The position numbers and the translations under genes were made by a program. The notes below the pieces were generated by a model. That model was given only the letters and a program-made list of their open reading frames with translations, searched no databases and was not told where the DNA came from. From the NCBI RefSeq assembly GCF_000820305.1, contig NZ_CDBH01000064.1, forward strand, positions 291,222-355,221: a DNA stretch of 64,000 bases, given 5' to 3'. This DNA is from Aeromonas dhakensis. GTDB taxonomy: Bacteria > Pseudomonadota > Gammaproteobacteria > Enterobacterales > Aeromonadaceae. Positions 36,578 through 47,300 of this stretch are shown here, piece after piece. The first letter of the stretch is position 1, and each line of letters opens with the position of its first letter.

Positions 36578-38593
36578 TCAGCCGCGTTTGCTGAGCTTGG
36601 CCAGATCCGCCGTGATGTTGGCAGCCTCGACCAGATACTCGTCGGGTGCCTCAAAATCGGCAGGCAGATCGTCCAGGCTCTTCACCGTCGGCTTGCCCAG
36701 GCGAGTCAGGCGTTCGTTGGCGCGCTTGAGCGCCTTCTCGTCCTGCTTGGCCTGATCCGCCAGACGCTCCGCCTCGTTCAAGGAGACCGACTTCTTGTCT
36801 TTCTCCTCCTTGTACTCGGCGATGTCCTGCATCACGTAGGCAAACTCCGGATCCTTGGTGATCCGCGCCTCGTGGGCCGCCTGCAGCTTGGGCAGCAAGC
36901 TGGCAAAGTTGCCGAGCTTGTCGTACTTGGCCGACGCTATCTTGTCCCACGGCAGGGCGTTGAACTCGCGGCTCTCGCCCGTCTCTTCCGGTGCCACCGC
37001 GGTGGGGAAGCTGATGTCCGGGGCGACCCCCTTGTTCTGGGTACTGCCACCGTTGATCCGGTAGAACTTGGCGATGGTGTACTGCACGTGACCCAGCGGC
37101 TGCTCGTAGAAGTCGTAGACCTTGGCGAGGCTGCGATGCTGTTGCACCGTGCCCTTGCCGAACGAGTTCTCACCGAGGATCAGGGCGCGGCCGTAATCCT
37201 GCATGGCGGCGGCGAAGATCTCGGAAGCCGACGCACTGTAGCGGTCGATCATCACCGACATGGGGCCGCCGTAGTAGACGTTGCCGTCGTCATCACCGTT
37301 GACGGTGATGCGACCCATGTGATCCCTGATCTGCACCACCGGACCGCTCGCGAAGAACAGGCCGCTCAGGGCAGAGGCCTCGGTCAGCGCACCGCCACCG
37401 TTGCCGCGCAGATCGACGATCAGACCCTCGATCTTCTGCTTGTTGAGGCTGGAGAGCTCCTTGATCACGTCGTCGTGCAGGTTGACGTAGAAGCTCGGGA
37501 TCTCGAGCACGCCGATCTTCTTGCCCTCGGCGGTGATCACCTTGGACTTGGCGGCTCTGTCTTCCAGACGCACCTTGTCACGTACCAGCTCGATCTGCTC
37601 GGTCTTGGCGCTGGCGCCCTTGCCGCGCTGGATCTCCAGCTTCACCTTGCTGCCCTTGGGCCCCTTGATGAGCTCGACCACGTCATCGAGACGCCAGCCG
37701 ATCACGTCGACAATCTTGCCGTCGTCCTGCCCTACCCCGACGATCTTGTCGTCCGGTTTCAGGTGGTTGGACTTGGCAGCCGGGCCGCCGGGCACCAGGG
37801 AGCGAATGACGGTGAAGTCATCTTCGGCCTGCAGCACGGCCCCAATCCCCTCCAGCGAGAGGTTCATCTCGGTGTTGAAACGATCGGCGCTGCGCGGAGA
37901 CAGATAGCTGGTGTGCGGCTCGATGGCGCGAGCGAAGGAGTTCATGAAGAGCTGGAATACATCCTCGCTCTCGGTCTGGGACATCCGCTTGATGGCGTTG
38001 TTGTAACGCTTGCCGAGCAGCTCCTTGATCTCGGGCCACTCCTTGCCGCTGAGCTTGAGGCTCAGGGCATCGAACTTGACCCGCTGGCGCCACAACTCGT
38101 TGAGTTCGGCCTCGTCTTTCGGCCAGGCCGCCCCTTCCCGATCAAACACGTAGTTGTCGGGCTGGGTAAAATCGAAAGGAGTATCAAGCAGTTTGAGGGC
38201 GTATTCGAACCGCTCATAACGCCGCTGCTGACTCAGGTTGAACATCTCGTAGGCCGGTGCCAGCCGCCCTCTTTCGAGGTCGGTGTCAAAGCCGGTACGG
38301 TACTTTTCAAAACGGCTGATGTCAGAGGCCAGAAACAGGTTGCGGCTGTAATCCAGATTCTCCAGATACTTGTCAAAGATCACGGAGGAAAAGGCATCGT
38401 CCAGCTTGAACTGCTTGTAATGCGAGCGGGTAAACAGATTGGCAATTCGCTTGCTAGCCGTAGCATGTTGGCTCTCCTGAGCCAACACAGGCAAATCACT
38501 TTCCTTGAGCACCGGCTCGATGGCCTGTGCAAGCCCGGCAAGCGCCAGGCTACAGGCAACGAGGGAAAAACGAATTACGCCATGCTTCAACAT
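36578..38593 (-). CDS. prc: Tail-specific periplasmic protease Prc (Tsp)
   Basis: Prc cleaves tailed or misfolded periplasmic proteins and regulates cell-wall hydrolases. The 671-residue protein (E. coli 682) has a signal peptide ending SLALAGLAQA, a PDZ domain (about 235-325, GIGAVLQAEDDFTVIRSLVPGGPA), and an S41 catalytic core with the Ser in DRYSASASEIFAAAM and the Lys in ENSFGKGTVQ. A C-terminal Lys/Glu-rich helical domain ends KLSKRG. It starts 8 bases after proQ, forming the same operon as in E. coli. Confidence 0.96.
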   Translation of the reverse strand: MLKHGVIRFSLVACSLALAGLAQAIEPVLKESDLPVLAQESQHATASKRIANLFTRSHYKQFKLDDAFSSVIFDKYLENLDYSRNLFLASDISRFEKYRTGFDTDLERGRLAPAYEMFNLSQQRRYERFEYALKLLDTPFDFTQPDNYVFDREGAAWPKDEAELNELWRQRVKFDALSLKLSGKEWPEIKELLGKRYNNAIKRMSQTESEDVFQLFMNSFARAIEPHTSYLSPRSADRFNTEMNLSLEGIGAVLQAEDDFTVIRSLVPGGPAAKSNHLKPDDKIVGVGQDDGKIVDVIGWRLDDVVELIKGPKGSKVKLEIQRGKGASAKTEQIELVRDKVRLEDRAAKSKVITAEGKKIGVLEIPSFYVNLHDDVIKELSSLNKQKIEGLIVDLRGNGGGALTEASALSGLFFASGPVVQIRDHMGRITVNGDDDGNVYYGGPMSVMIDRYSASASEIFAAAMQDYGRALILGENSFGKGTVQQHRSLAKVYDFYEQPLGHVQYTIAKFYRINGGSTQNKGVAPDISFPTAVAPEETGESREFNALPWDKIASAKYDKLGNFASLLPKLQAAHEARITKDPEFAYVMQDIAEYKEEKDKKSVSLNEAERLADQAKQDEKALKRANERLTRLGKPTVKSLDDLPADFEAPDEYLVEAANITADLAKLSKRG

Positions 38594-38601
38594 TTGTCTC
38601 C

Positions 38602-39240
38602 TTAGAGAACCAGGTGCTCGAATTTGACCCGCAGCATCATGCCGGTCTGCAATTGAACCTGAACGTCATCCTTGGTCACTTCCTTGATGGTGGCCGGTAC
38701 CGGCGACTTGCCCAGCACCACGCGCACACCCTGCTCTACTTTCAGGGTAGCGGCATCCACCTTGACCAGCGGGGCCTCGTCAGCAACCGGAGCAGCCTTG
38801 GGAGCGGCTTTCGGCTTGCTGGACTTGGCGGCGGCATCGGCCTTGCGCGGAGCAGGACGACGAGGCTGCTTGGCCTTCTCTTCTTTATTGTTGGTACGAC
38901 GGCTGGCAAAGACGCGCTCTTTGCTCTCCTTCAGGGCTTGCTTGGCGTGCTCGATGTGCTCTTCGGTGAGCAGCTCGCCCGGGTTGCCGTCCAGATCGAC
39001 ACGGGCCTGGCCAGCCTTGAGGCCATGCAGGTAACGCCAGCTGGAGGTGTATTGACGCAGAGCGGAGCGCAGCATGGTCTTGGAGACTCTGGCGTCGTCA
39101 GCAAGACGCTCGGCCAAATCCTGGAAGATGCCAATCTTGAGCGGCTTGGCCTCTCCTTCAGCGATGAAGCAGGCCGGGAATTTCTCGACCAGGTAGGCAA
39201 CGATCTCTTTACTGTTCTTCAGCTTCTCAGTGTTTTCCAT
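38602..39240 (-). CDS. proQ: RNA chaperone ProQ
   Basis: ProQ is a global RNA-binding chaperone, first known through osmoregulated ProP. This 212-residue version has the FinO/ProQ RNA-binding domain at residues 1-120 ([47 protein letters not shown]), an Ala/Lys/Pro-rich linker (120-165) and a C-terminal Tudor-like domain ([42 protein letters not shown]). Upstream of prc as in E. coli. Confidence 0.97.
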   Translation of the reverse strand: MENTEKLKNSKEIVAYLVEKFPACFIAEGEAKPLKIGIFQDLAERLADDARVSKTMLRSALRQYTSSWRYLHGLKAGQARVDLDGNPGELLTEEHIEHAKQALKESKERVFASRRTNNKEEKAKQPRRPAPRKADAAAKSSKPKAAPKAAPVADEAPLVKVDAATLKVEQGVRVVLGKSPVPATIKEVTKDDVQVQLQTGMMLRVKFEHLVL

Positions 39241-39288
39241 GTATAACCTTGGCTTTCATATAAACGCGCGGGCACGCCCGAGCACAAC

Positions 39289-39320
39289 AAAGGCCCCATT
39301 ATAGAGAGCTTGGGGCCTTT
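39289..39320 (-). terminator. Terminator after msrC
   Basis: AAAGGCCCC and GGGGCCTTT flank a 14-base loop, with TTTGTTGT following on the minus strand, between msrC and proQ. Confidence 0.75.
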
Positions 39321-39341
39321 TGCGAACCATCAAGCAATGAC

Positions 39342-39800
39342 TTAGAGCATGCTTTCCAAAATTTGCACCGTTTCTTCGAGGCCAATCCGGTCCTGCTCGT
39401 CAAAGCGGTTAAAGATTGGACTATCGATATCCAGTACGCCAATGATCTCGCCACGCCGGCGCAGCGGGATCACGATTTCGGCATTGCTGGCACCGTCGCA
39501 GGCGATATGCCCCTCAAATTGATGCACGTCGTCGATGAGCTGGGTCTTGCCCTCGGCCACCGCCGTGCCGCATACCCCGCGCCCGACCGGAATGCGTACG
39601 CAGGCCGGCTTGCCCTGGAACGGGCCGAGCACCAGGGTCTCCCCCTGCAACAGGTAAAAGCCGACCCAGTTGATGTCGGTCAGCTCCTGATTGAGCAGGG
39701 CGGACAGGTTGGCCAAGTTGGCGATGAGATCCGGCTCTCCCTCCAGCAATGCCTGGGCCTGCTGGTTGAGCGTGCGATAAAATGCTTGTTTTTCAATCAT
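39342..39800 (-). CDS. msrC: Free methionine-(R)-sulfoxide reductase (GAF domain)
   Basis: This 152-residue GAF-domain protein (YebR/fRMsr family) reduces free methionine-R-sulfoxide. Family cysteines are visible in GKPACVRIPVGRGVCGTAV and FEGHIACDGASNAEIVIPL, the latter two being the redox pair, and the substrate pocket is NWVGFYLL. The ATG at 39800 (MIEKQAFYRTL) is preferred over a TTG 27 bases upstream. It lies one gene away from proQ, as in E. coli (proQ-msrC). Confidence 0.93.
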   Translation of the reverse strand: MIEKQAFYRTLNQQAQALLEGEPDLIANLANLSALLNQELTDINWVGFYLLQGETLVLGPFQGKPACVRIPVGRGVCGTAVAEGKTQLIDDVHQFEGHIACDGASNAEIVIPLRRRGEIIGVLDIDSPIFNRFDEQDRIGLEETVQILESML

Positions 39801-39909
39801 GATTAAATGAACTTCACTCCCTGACAATCAGTGCAAGGTAACGCCCTACCTGAAAAATTCAAATCAATTTTCACCTTGCCCCCTCCTTTTGCACCTCAGG
39901 AAGAGGCCC

Positions 39910-40368
39910 TCAGCGAGCGACGGAGAGCGCCAGTTGCTGGCGCTGGCCATTGCTCCACTCGATATTGAGCAGCCAGACCATCATCGGCGAGGTGCAGGAT
40001 CCCACCAGGGTCGTCCCTTGCCAGCCCTGGGCTGTGGCCTCAAAAGTAACCGGAATGGTCCCCATGAACATGTCCCGCCCCTCCAGCCACGCCTTCACCG
40101 GCGTGACGGCCGGATCGCCGCCCTGAAGCTGTATCACGAAGTCACGTTCGGCCTGGACCGGCAGCGAGGCGATGCGGGCGGTCAGCGGCTTATTCCCCAC
40201 CAGCAGGGGGCATGAGCTGTGGGACAGATCACAAATCTGATCTTTTTCCGAGCTAGCCATCGCCGTCTGCGCGCCATCAAACCAGGTTCGATAGGCAACC
40301 AAACCGAGCAAAATAGTCAACACGATCGCCAAATGGATAATTTTGCGTGAAGTGAGTCTCTCTTTCAT
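39910..40368 (-). CDS. Hypothetical membrane-anchored periplasmic protein
   Basis: This 152-residue protein has one N-terminal hydrophobic segment (IIHLAIVLTILLGLVAYRTWF, about 10-30) and a beta-rich exported domain with cysteines in QICDLSHSSCPL and VGSCTSPMM. The paired cysteines could bind metal or form disulfides. It is divergent from ccoN across 283 bases, so a link with copper delivery to the cbb3 oxidase is possible but only by position. I do not recognise a named family. Confidence 0.6.
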   Translation of the reverse strand: MKERLTSRKIIHLAIVLTILLGLVAYRTWFDGAQTAMASSEKDQICDLSHSSCPLLVGNKPLTARIASLPVQAERDFVIQLQGGDPAVTPVKAWLEGRDMFMGTIPVTFEATAQGWQGTTLVGSCTSPMMVWLLNIEWSNGQRQQLALSVAR

Positions 40369-40651
40369 GAAAAAACAACCTTGTAAGATGTCTGAAAAAT
40401 GACATTTTCGTGATCTCGCGCAAGGTAAATAATTGAACAGGCGAGACCCAACGGAGCCAAATATATCACTGTTTATACTGTTATTTTACCTGTCGGTTCA
40501 GTATCATTCCCATTGAATTTTCATTTAGCTACTTTTTGCTTTTCCTTTTATTAACAGTTGTTAACAAGAGAAAAGGCAGTAGCCAATGAAGTCGGTCCAC
40601 CTCACTGGACACAAAATCAAACAACAGCAGCATCGGAAGCGGAATACAACG
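40369..40651. promoter_or_regulatory. Divergent promoter region of ccoNOQP
   Basis: This AT-rich 283-base gap has no gene. It contains ATGTC/GACAT (about 40389-40406) and TTAAC/GTTAA (40551-40564) inverted repeats. The second has ArcA-like GTTAA half-sites. I looked for a TTGAT-N4-ATCAA FNR box and found none. Confidence 0.4.
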
Positions 40652-42076
<1,425 letters not shown>

Positions 42077-42092
42077 TTGAAGAGGTCAAAGC

Positions 42093-42707
42093 ATGAGCAA
42101 CAATAACCGTCACGAGATCTTTGAAAAGAGCGTTCCCATGCTGGTGGTCGGCATCATTTTTGCCATCAGCCTGGGGGGCCTGGTGGAAATCACCCCGCTG
42201 TTCTTCCAGAAGCAGACCACTGAGCCGGTCGAGGGCCTCAAGCCCTACACCGCCCTGCAGATGGAAGGGCGCGACATCTTCATCCGCGAAGGCTGCACCG
42301 TCTGCCACAGCCAGATGATCCGTCCGTTCCGCGCCGAAACCGAGCGTTACGGCCACTACTCGGTCGCCGGTGAGAGCGTCTGGGAGCACCCCTTCCTGTG
42401 GGGCTCCAAGCGTACCGGTCCGGATCTGGCCCGGGTTGGCGGTCGTTATTCCGACGACTGGCACCGTGCCCACCTGATCAACCCGCGCGACGTGGTGCCC
42501 GAGTCCAACATGCCCGCCTTCCCCTGGCTCGACACCAACGTGCTGACCGGTGAATTGACCGGCAAGAAGCTGGCCCTATTCCGCGATCACTTCGGCGTAC
42601 CCTACACGGATGCCGACATTCAGGGGGCCGGTGAGGCCGTGAAGGGCAAGACCGAGCTGGATGCGCTGGTAGCCTATCTGCAATCACTGGGTCATGCCCT
42701 GAAATAA
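42093..42707 (+). CDS. ccoO: cbb3 oxidase subunit II, mono-haem cytochrome c
   Basis: CcoO is the membrane-anchored mono-haem cytochrome of cbb3 oxidase. The 204-residue protein has one N-terminal membrane helix ([20 protein letters not shown]), the haem site [18 protein letters not shown], and a distal Met ligand in VPESNMPAF. It begins 16 bases after ccoN. Confidence 0.97.
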   Translation: MSNNNRHEIFEKSVPMLVVGIIFAISLGGLVEITPLFFQKQTTEPVEGLKPYTALQMEGRDIFIREGCTVCHSQMIRPFRAETERYGHYSVAGESVWEHPFLWGSKRTGPDLARVGGRYSDDWHRAHLINPRDVVPESNMPAFPWLDTNVLTGELTGKKLALFRDHFGVPYTDADIQGAGEAVKGKTELDALVAYLQSLGHALK

Positions 42708-42719
42708 AGGAGTCAGGAT

Positions 42720-42899
42720 ATGGATTACGGCACTTTTCGCGGCCTGTATACCCTGCTGTTGATGGCCATCATGATCGGCATCATCGTCTGGGCCTACAGC
42801 AAGCGCCGCAAGACCTCCTTCGACGAGGCTGCCAATCTGGTATTTGCCGACGACGAGCAACCCAGTGCTGATAACAAGAACGCAGGAGCGAAACAATAA
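42720..42899 (+). CDS. ccoQ: cbb3 oxidase small subunit CcoQ
   Basis: This 59-residue protein has a single membrane helix (YTLLLMAIMIGIIVWAYS) and the family's KRRKTSFDEAANLVFADDE tail. CcoQ stabilises the oxidase, particularly under oxygen. AAAGGAG precedes the ATG. Its TAA stop overlaps the ccoP ATG in TAATG, so translation is coupled. Confidence 0.95.
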   Translation: MDYGTFRGLYTLLLMAIMIGIIVWAYSKRRKTSFDEAANLVFADDEQPSADNKNAGAKQ

Positions 42900-43888
42900 T
42901 GAGCACTTTGTTTAGCATTTTTGTGACCGTCATCAGTCTGGGGACCATCCTCGGCTGCTTCTTGCTGCTGGTATGGTGCCTGCGCGACAAGATGGGCGTG
43001 GAAGAAGGTAAGTCCATGGGACACGCTTTCGACGGTATCGAAGAGATCAATAACCCGCTGCCGAAGTGGTGGACCTACATGTTCCTCTTCTTCATCGTCA
43101 CCGGTCTGGTCTATCTGATTGCCTTCCCGGGCCTTGGCAACTTCAAGGGCGTACTGGGCTGGCAGAGCTCCAACCAGGACGTACGCTCGCTGGCCGAGTC
43201 CAAGGCAGCGGCGGCTTCCGCCAAGGCGGAAGGCCGTGCGGTGGAGTACGATCGCGAGCTCGTCAAGGCTGACGAGATCTACGGCGCCAAGTTCCGCGAG
43301 CTGGCCTATCAGGCCGATGGCAAGACCTATCGCGCCATCGAGGAGATCGCCGCCGATCCGGAAGCCCGCAAGGTGGGTCAGCGTCTGTTCCTGCAGAACT
43401 GTTCTCAATGCCACGGCTCCGATGCCCGCGGCGGTCGCGGTTTCCCGAACCTGACCGACAGCGAATGGCAGTGGGGCGGCGCACCCGACCAGATCAAGAC
43501 CACCATCATGGGCGGTCGTCAGGGCGTGATGGCCGCCTGGGGCGAGATCCTCGGCAAGGACGGGGTCCGCGAAGTGGCCTCCTACGTGCTGAGCCTCTCC
43601 GGTCGCAAGGTGGACATGGTGGAAGCCAAGAAGGGTGAAGCGCGCTTCACCATCTGTGCCGCCTGTCACGGCCCGGACGCCAAGGGTGGCATCGCCTTCG
43701 GGGCACCGGATCTCACCAACAACACCTGGCTCTACGGCGGTTCCCGTCAGGTGGTCGAGCAGACCATCACCCACGGTCGTCACGGCGTGATGCCGGCCTG
43801 GAAGGATATTCTGGGTGAAGACAAGGTGCACCTGCTCGCCTCCTACGTTTACAGCTTGTCCCACAACGACCAGCAAAATAAGCAGTAA
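42899..43888 (+). CDS. ccoP: cbb3 oxidase subunit III, di-haem cytochrome c
   Basis: CcoP is the di-haem entry cytochrome of the oxidase. The 329-residue protein has two N-terminal membrane helices (about 3-25 and 57-77), with an NPLPKWW turn before the second, and two haem c sites: NCSQCHGSDARGG and ICAACHGPDAKGG. Met ligands are in IMGGRQGVMAAW and HGRHGVMPAW. Last structural gene before a terminator. Confidence 0.97.
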   Translation: MSTLFSIFVTVISLGTILGCFLLLVWCLRDKMGVEEGKSMGHAFDGIEEINNPLPKWWTYMFLFFIVTGLVYLIAFPGLGNFKGVLGWQSSNQDVRSLAESKAAAASAKAEGRAVEYDRELVKADEIYGAKFRELAYQADGKTYRAIEEIAADPEARKVGQRLFLQNCSQCHGSDARGGRGFPNLTDSEWQWGGAPDQIKTTIMGGRQGVMAAWGEILGKDGVREVASYVLSLSGRKVDMVEAKKGEARFTICAACHGPDAKGGIAFGAPDLTNNTWLYGGSRQVVEQTITHGRHGVMPAWKDILGEDKVHLLASYVYSLSHNDQQNKQ

Positions 43889-43915
43889 CATGTGATAAAC
43901 ACGTGATTACTCAGC

Positions 43916-43943
43916 AAAAAGCCTCGACTCTTCGAGGCTTTTT
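43916..43943 (+). terminator. Terminator after ccoNOQP
   Basis: A 12-bp stem (AAAAAGCCTCGA and complement) around CTCT with a T run separates the structural operon from the assembly genes. Confidence 0.88.
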
Positions 43944-44006
43944 GTTATCTTGTGTTGACTGAAATTCCTCTGTTTCGTTAATCACTGGTTTCACGGTAGT
44001 AGCACT

Positions 44007-44495
44007 ATGTCCCAACCCTGGTATCGCCAATTCTGGCCCTGGTTCATCATCGCCCTCCCGACCGCAGCCGTGATCGGCAGCATCAGCACGGCGATCATCG
44101 CCAGCAAGGATGGCGTCAACCTGGTGGCCGAAGACTATTACAAGCAAGGCAAGGAGATTAATCAGGATCTCAGCAAGTTTGATCGCTCCGAAGCCCTCAA
44201 TATCCACATCGCGCTGGAGGTCAACGGCAACGAACTGACCCTCAAGCCGCTGTCGGGGGATATCCCGGCTGGCCAGGCGCTCTACCTCTCCCTGTTTCAC
44301 CCCACCCTCGCCGGCATGGACAGCGAGCACATGGTGACCGCCGACGGCAATGGCGTCTATCGCCTGCTGCTCGACAAGCCGCTCACCGGCAAGTGGCACG
44401 TGCGGGTAGATGCCTTCAACCACGAATGGCGGCTGCAAGAGACTGTCCAGCTCCCCACCAAGGCCCCCGTCGAACTCGATCCCAAAGGACGCTGA
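44007..44495 (+). CDS. ccoH: cbb3 oxidase assembly protein CcoH (FixH)
   Basis: CcoH/FixH is a membrane-anchored assembly factor for the cbb3 oxidase. The 162-residue protein has one N-terminal membrane helix (FWPWFIIALPTAAVIGSISTAII), the family motif EDYYKQGKEINQDLSKFDRSEAL and a beta-rich periplasmic domain ending WHVRVDAFNHEWRLQETV. It opens the ccoH-ccoI-ccoS assembly cluster. Confidence 0.92.
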   Translation: MSQPWYRQFWPWFIIALPTAAVIGSISTAIIASKDGVNLVAEDYYKQGKEINQDLSKFDRSEALNIHIALEVNGNELTLKPLSGDIPAGQALYLSLFHPTLAGMDSEHMVTADGNGVYRLLLDKPLTGKWHVRVDAFNHEWRLQETVQLPTKAPVELDPKGR

Positions 44496-44498
44496 GTC

Positions 44499-44591
44499 AT
44501 GAGCCGTCCTGTTCACCATGACACGCCAGCAGTGGCCGGCGCTTCACTGTTTCTGCCGACAGGCCGGGTAGCCTGCGGCCAGCTGTCATGA
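44499..44591 (+). CDS. 30-codon ORF translationally overlapping ccoI
   Basis: A 30-residue open frame begins MSRPVHHDTP and ends RVACGQLS. Its ATG lies three bases after the ccoH stop, with AAGGA 11 bases upstream, and its TGA overlaps the ccoI start as ATGA. Because ccoI has no good ribosome site of its own, this frame may act as a coupling leader. Whether the peptide has a function is unknown; it has paired histidines and one cysteine. Confidence 0.45.
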   Translation: MSRPVHHDTPAVAGASLFLPTGRVACGQLS

Positions 44592-46987
44592 ACGGCTGCT
44601 TTCACTGTGGTGAGCCGGTGCCCGCCGGCAGCCGCTATGCCCTCGAGATAAAAGGCATAGTCCAGCCCATGTGCTGCCCCGGTTGTCAGGCGGTGGCGGA
44701 AACCATTCTGGAGTGCGGCCTGGCCAGCTACTACGAGCACCGCACCGCTCCTGGCACCAAGGGCGAGCTGGTGCCCGCAGAGCTCGCCGCCCTCACCCAC
44801 TATGATCTGGCCGAAGTGCAGCAGGATTTTGTCACCGACAGTGCCACCGGCAGCCACAAGGTGCGCGAGATCCAGCTGACGGTGGAAGGCTTGACCTGCG
44901 CCGCCTGTGCCTGGCTCATCGAACGTCATCTGGGCAACCTAGCTGGGCTGCACTACATCAACGTCAACACCACCACCCACAGAGCCCGCATCAAGTGGGA
45001 TCCGGACCGGCTCTCTTTGAGCGACATCCTCAAAGGCTTTGCCAAGATCGGCTATCGCGCCTACCCCTTCCAGACTCACCAGCAGGAAGCGCTCTACGCC
45101 AAAGAGGTGCGCAGCTACATGTTCCGGCTGGCACTGGCGGGGCTCGGCTCCATGCAGGTGATGATGTGCGCGGTGGCGCTCTACATGGACTTCTTCATCA
45201 GCGTCGAAGAGGAGTTCATGGTCTACTTCAAGTGGATAAGTCTGCTGCTCTCCACCCCCATCATGATCTACTCGGCCCAGCCCTTCTACGTGGGCGCCTG
45301 GCGCAGCCTCAAGCAGGGACGCCTCTCCATGGACGTGTCGGTGTCGCTGGCGCTGATCGGTGCCTTCGTCGCCTCCATGTGGGCCACCGTGTTCAACACC
45401 GGCGAGGTCTATTACGACTCCATCACCATGTTCGTCTTCTTCCTGCTGCTGGGGCGCTTCCTCGAGCTGCGGGCCAGACGCAAAGCCTCCGAGTCGAGCT
45501 CCAACCTGGCGCGACTGGTGCCCATCATGGCCACCCGGCTCGATGAGGATGGCGAACACGAGGTGGCCGCCAAGACGCTGCAGGTGGGCGACCGGGTACG
45601 GGTGCTGGCGGGTGCCACCCTGCCGGCGGATGGCATCATCCTGGTTGGGCAGGCCAGCCTCAACGAATCCATGTTGACCGGCGAACAGCTGCCACTGCTC
45701 AAACAGGCGGGGGATGCCGTCTATGCCGGCACCATCAACACCGACGCCCCCCTCGAAATTCGGGTCAGCCATCGCATCGAAGAGTCGCGCCTGGCCCAGA
45801 TCATGCGGCTGCAGGATCACGCGCTGGACGACAAACCGGCCATCGCCCAGATGGCGGATGTGTTCTCCCGCCACTTCATTCTGGTGCTGCTGTTCATCGC
45901 CGCTGGCGTCTGGACCTTCTGGCACTTTCATCAGCCGGAGCAGGCCTTCTGGGTCACCCTGGCGGTGCTGGTGGCGACCTGCCCCTGCGCCCTGTCGCTG
46001 GCCACTCCCACCGCGCTCACCTCGGCCACCGCTCGCCTGACCCGTGCCGGCATTCTGCTGCGTCGCGGCCACGTGCTGGACGTACTGACCCGAGCCAACC
46101 GCATCGTGATGGACAAGACCGGTACCCTGACCACGGGCAACATCAGCCTCACCAGCACGAAGGCCCTGGGCAATCTCGACGAGGCACGCTGCCTTGCCAT
46201 CGCCCGCGCCCTGGAGGCCTATTCCGAACACCCCATCGCCCGCGCCTTTCGCAGCAACGCCGCAGAGGACGCCGTGCTGCTGGCGGCCAGCAAGGTGACC
46301 CCCGTCATCGGACACGGTATCGAAGGGGTGATCGACGGTCGCCACTATCGCCTCGGCAGTGCCCGCTGGCTCGGCATCAACGATACCCACGCAGCGCAAG
46401 CGGACGGGCTGGTCATCTATCTGGCTGACGAGGATCGGGCGCTCACCCGTTTCCTGCTGACCGACACCCTGCGCCCCGATGCGAAGGCGCTGATCCAGGC
46501 CTTCAAGGCTGCTGGCCTCAAGACCACCATCCTCACCGGCGACAGCTCGGCCCAGGCCGACGAGGTTGCCCGCGAGCTGGGGGTCGACGAACTGGTCAAG
46601 GGCGTCACGCCGGATGGCAAGCTGGCCTACCTCAAGGAGCACGAGGCCCGCGGCGACATCAGCATCATGGTGGGTGATGGCATCAACGACGCCCCTGTGC
46701 TGGCTGGCGCCCACGCCTCCTTCGCCATGGCCGGCGGCACTGACCTGGCCAAGAACAGCGCCGATGCCATTTTGCTGGCCGACGATCTCTCCCGCCTGCT
46801 GGATGCCCGCGCCCTGGCGCTGCGCACCCGCAAGATCATCAAGGAGAACTTCGCCTGGTCCATCGGTTACAACCTGCTGGTGCTGCCGCTGGCGGCAAGC
46901 GGCTGGCTGCCCCCCTATGTGGCGGCGGCGGGCATGTCGCTGAGCTCCCTCATCGTGGTCACCAACTCCATGCGGCTCAACCGCTGA
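44588..46987 (+). CDS. ccoI: Copper P1B-ATPase for cbb3 oxidase assembly
   Basis: CcoI/FixI (CopA2 type) exports Cu(I) to the periplasm for CuB insertion. The 799-residue protein has an N-terminal cysteine-rich domain (CFHCGEPVPAGS; MCCPGCQAV), an HMA domain (GLTCAACAWLIE), the CPC ion site TCPCALSLATPTA, phosphorylation motif DKTGTLT and hinge MVGDGINDAPVL. The start is taken as the ATG at 44588, which lies in a coupling overlap with a 30-codon frame. Confidence 0.95.
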   Translation: MNGCFHCGEPVPAGSRYALEIKGIVQPMCCPGCQAVAETILECGLASYYEHRTAPGTKGELVPAELAALTHYDLAEVQQDFVTDSATGSHKVREIQLTVEGLTCAACAWLIERHLGNLAGLHYINVNTTTHRARIKWDPDRLSLSDILKGFAKIGYRAYPFQTHQQEALYAKEVRSYMFRLALAGLGSMQVMMCAVALYMDFFISVEEEFMVYFKWISLLLSTPIMIYSAQPFYVGAWRSLKQGRLSMDVSVSLALIGAFVASMWATVFNTGEVYYDSITMFVFFLLLGRFLELRARRKASESSSNLARLVPIMATRLDEDGEHEVAAKTLQVGDRVRVLAGATLPADGIILVGQASLNESMLTGEQLPLLKQAGDAVYAGTINTDAPLEIRVSHRIEESRLAQIMRLQDHALDDKPAIAQMADVFSRHFILVLLFIAAGVWTFWHFHQPEQAFWVTLAVLVATCPCALSLATPTALTSATARLTRAGILLRRGHVLDVLTRANRIVMDKTGTLTTGNISLTSTKALGNLDEARCLAIARALEAYSEHPIARAFRSNAAEDAVLLAASKVTPVIGHGIEGVIDGRHYRLGSARWLGINDTHAAQADGLVIYLADEDRALTRFLLTDTLRPDAKALIQAFKAAGLKTTILTGDSSAQADEVARELGVDELVKGVTPDGKLAYLKEHEARGDISIMVGDGINDAPVLAGAHASFAMAGGTDLAKNSADAILLADDLSRLLDARALALRTRKIIKENFAWSIGYNLLVLPLAASGWLPPYVAAAGMSLSSLIVVTNSMRLNR

Positions 46988-47108
46988 GCCGTGGCCACAG
47001 GGACAGAGAGGATGAAGGGAGCGAACCTTGCTCCCTTCATCATCAAATCGACGGGCCTGCGGCCACCAACGGGTGTACCATGACCCCTCTTATTGCAAGG
47101 TTTGCTGC

Positions 47109-47300
47109 ATGAACATCATCTTCGTCCTCATCCCCATCGCCATCCTCTTCGTCATCATCGCCGGCGCCGTCTTCTTCTGGGCCATTCGCTCAGAGCAGTT
47201 TGAAGATCTCGACCGCCAGGGTTCCAATATCCTGTTCGATGAAGAGCAACCCGCCCCCAAACACGCCGAACACGAGCACAAAGATGACGGCCACCCTTGA
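47109..47300 (+). CDS. ccoS: cbb3 oxidase maturation protein CcoS
   Basis: This 63-residue protein has one membrane helix (IIFVLIPIAILFVIIAGAVFFWAI), the family motif RSEQFEDLDRQGSNILFDEE and a His-rich end (HAEHEHKDDGH) that could bind copper. CcoS is needed for cofactor insertion into CcoN. It overlaps the next gene by 17 bases. Confidence 0.95.
   Translation: MNIIFVLIPIAILFVIIAGAVFFWAIRSEQFEDLDRQGSNILFDEEQPAPKHAEHEHKDDGHP

Noticed and set aside
36872..38605. 577-codon plus-strand frame opposite prc
   Set aside because: Antisense shadow of prc produced by GC-rich third positions; composition is not protein-like.
44939..46714. 591-codon minus-strand frame opposite ccoI
   Set aside because: Antisense shadow; ccoI carries all P-type ATPase motifs on the plus strand.
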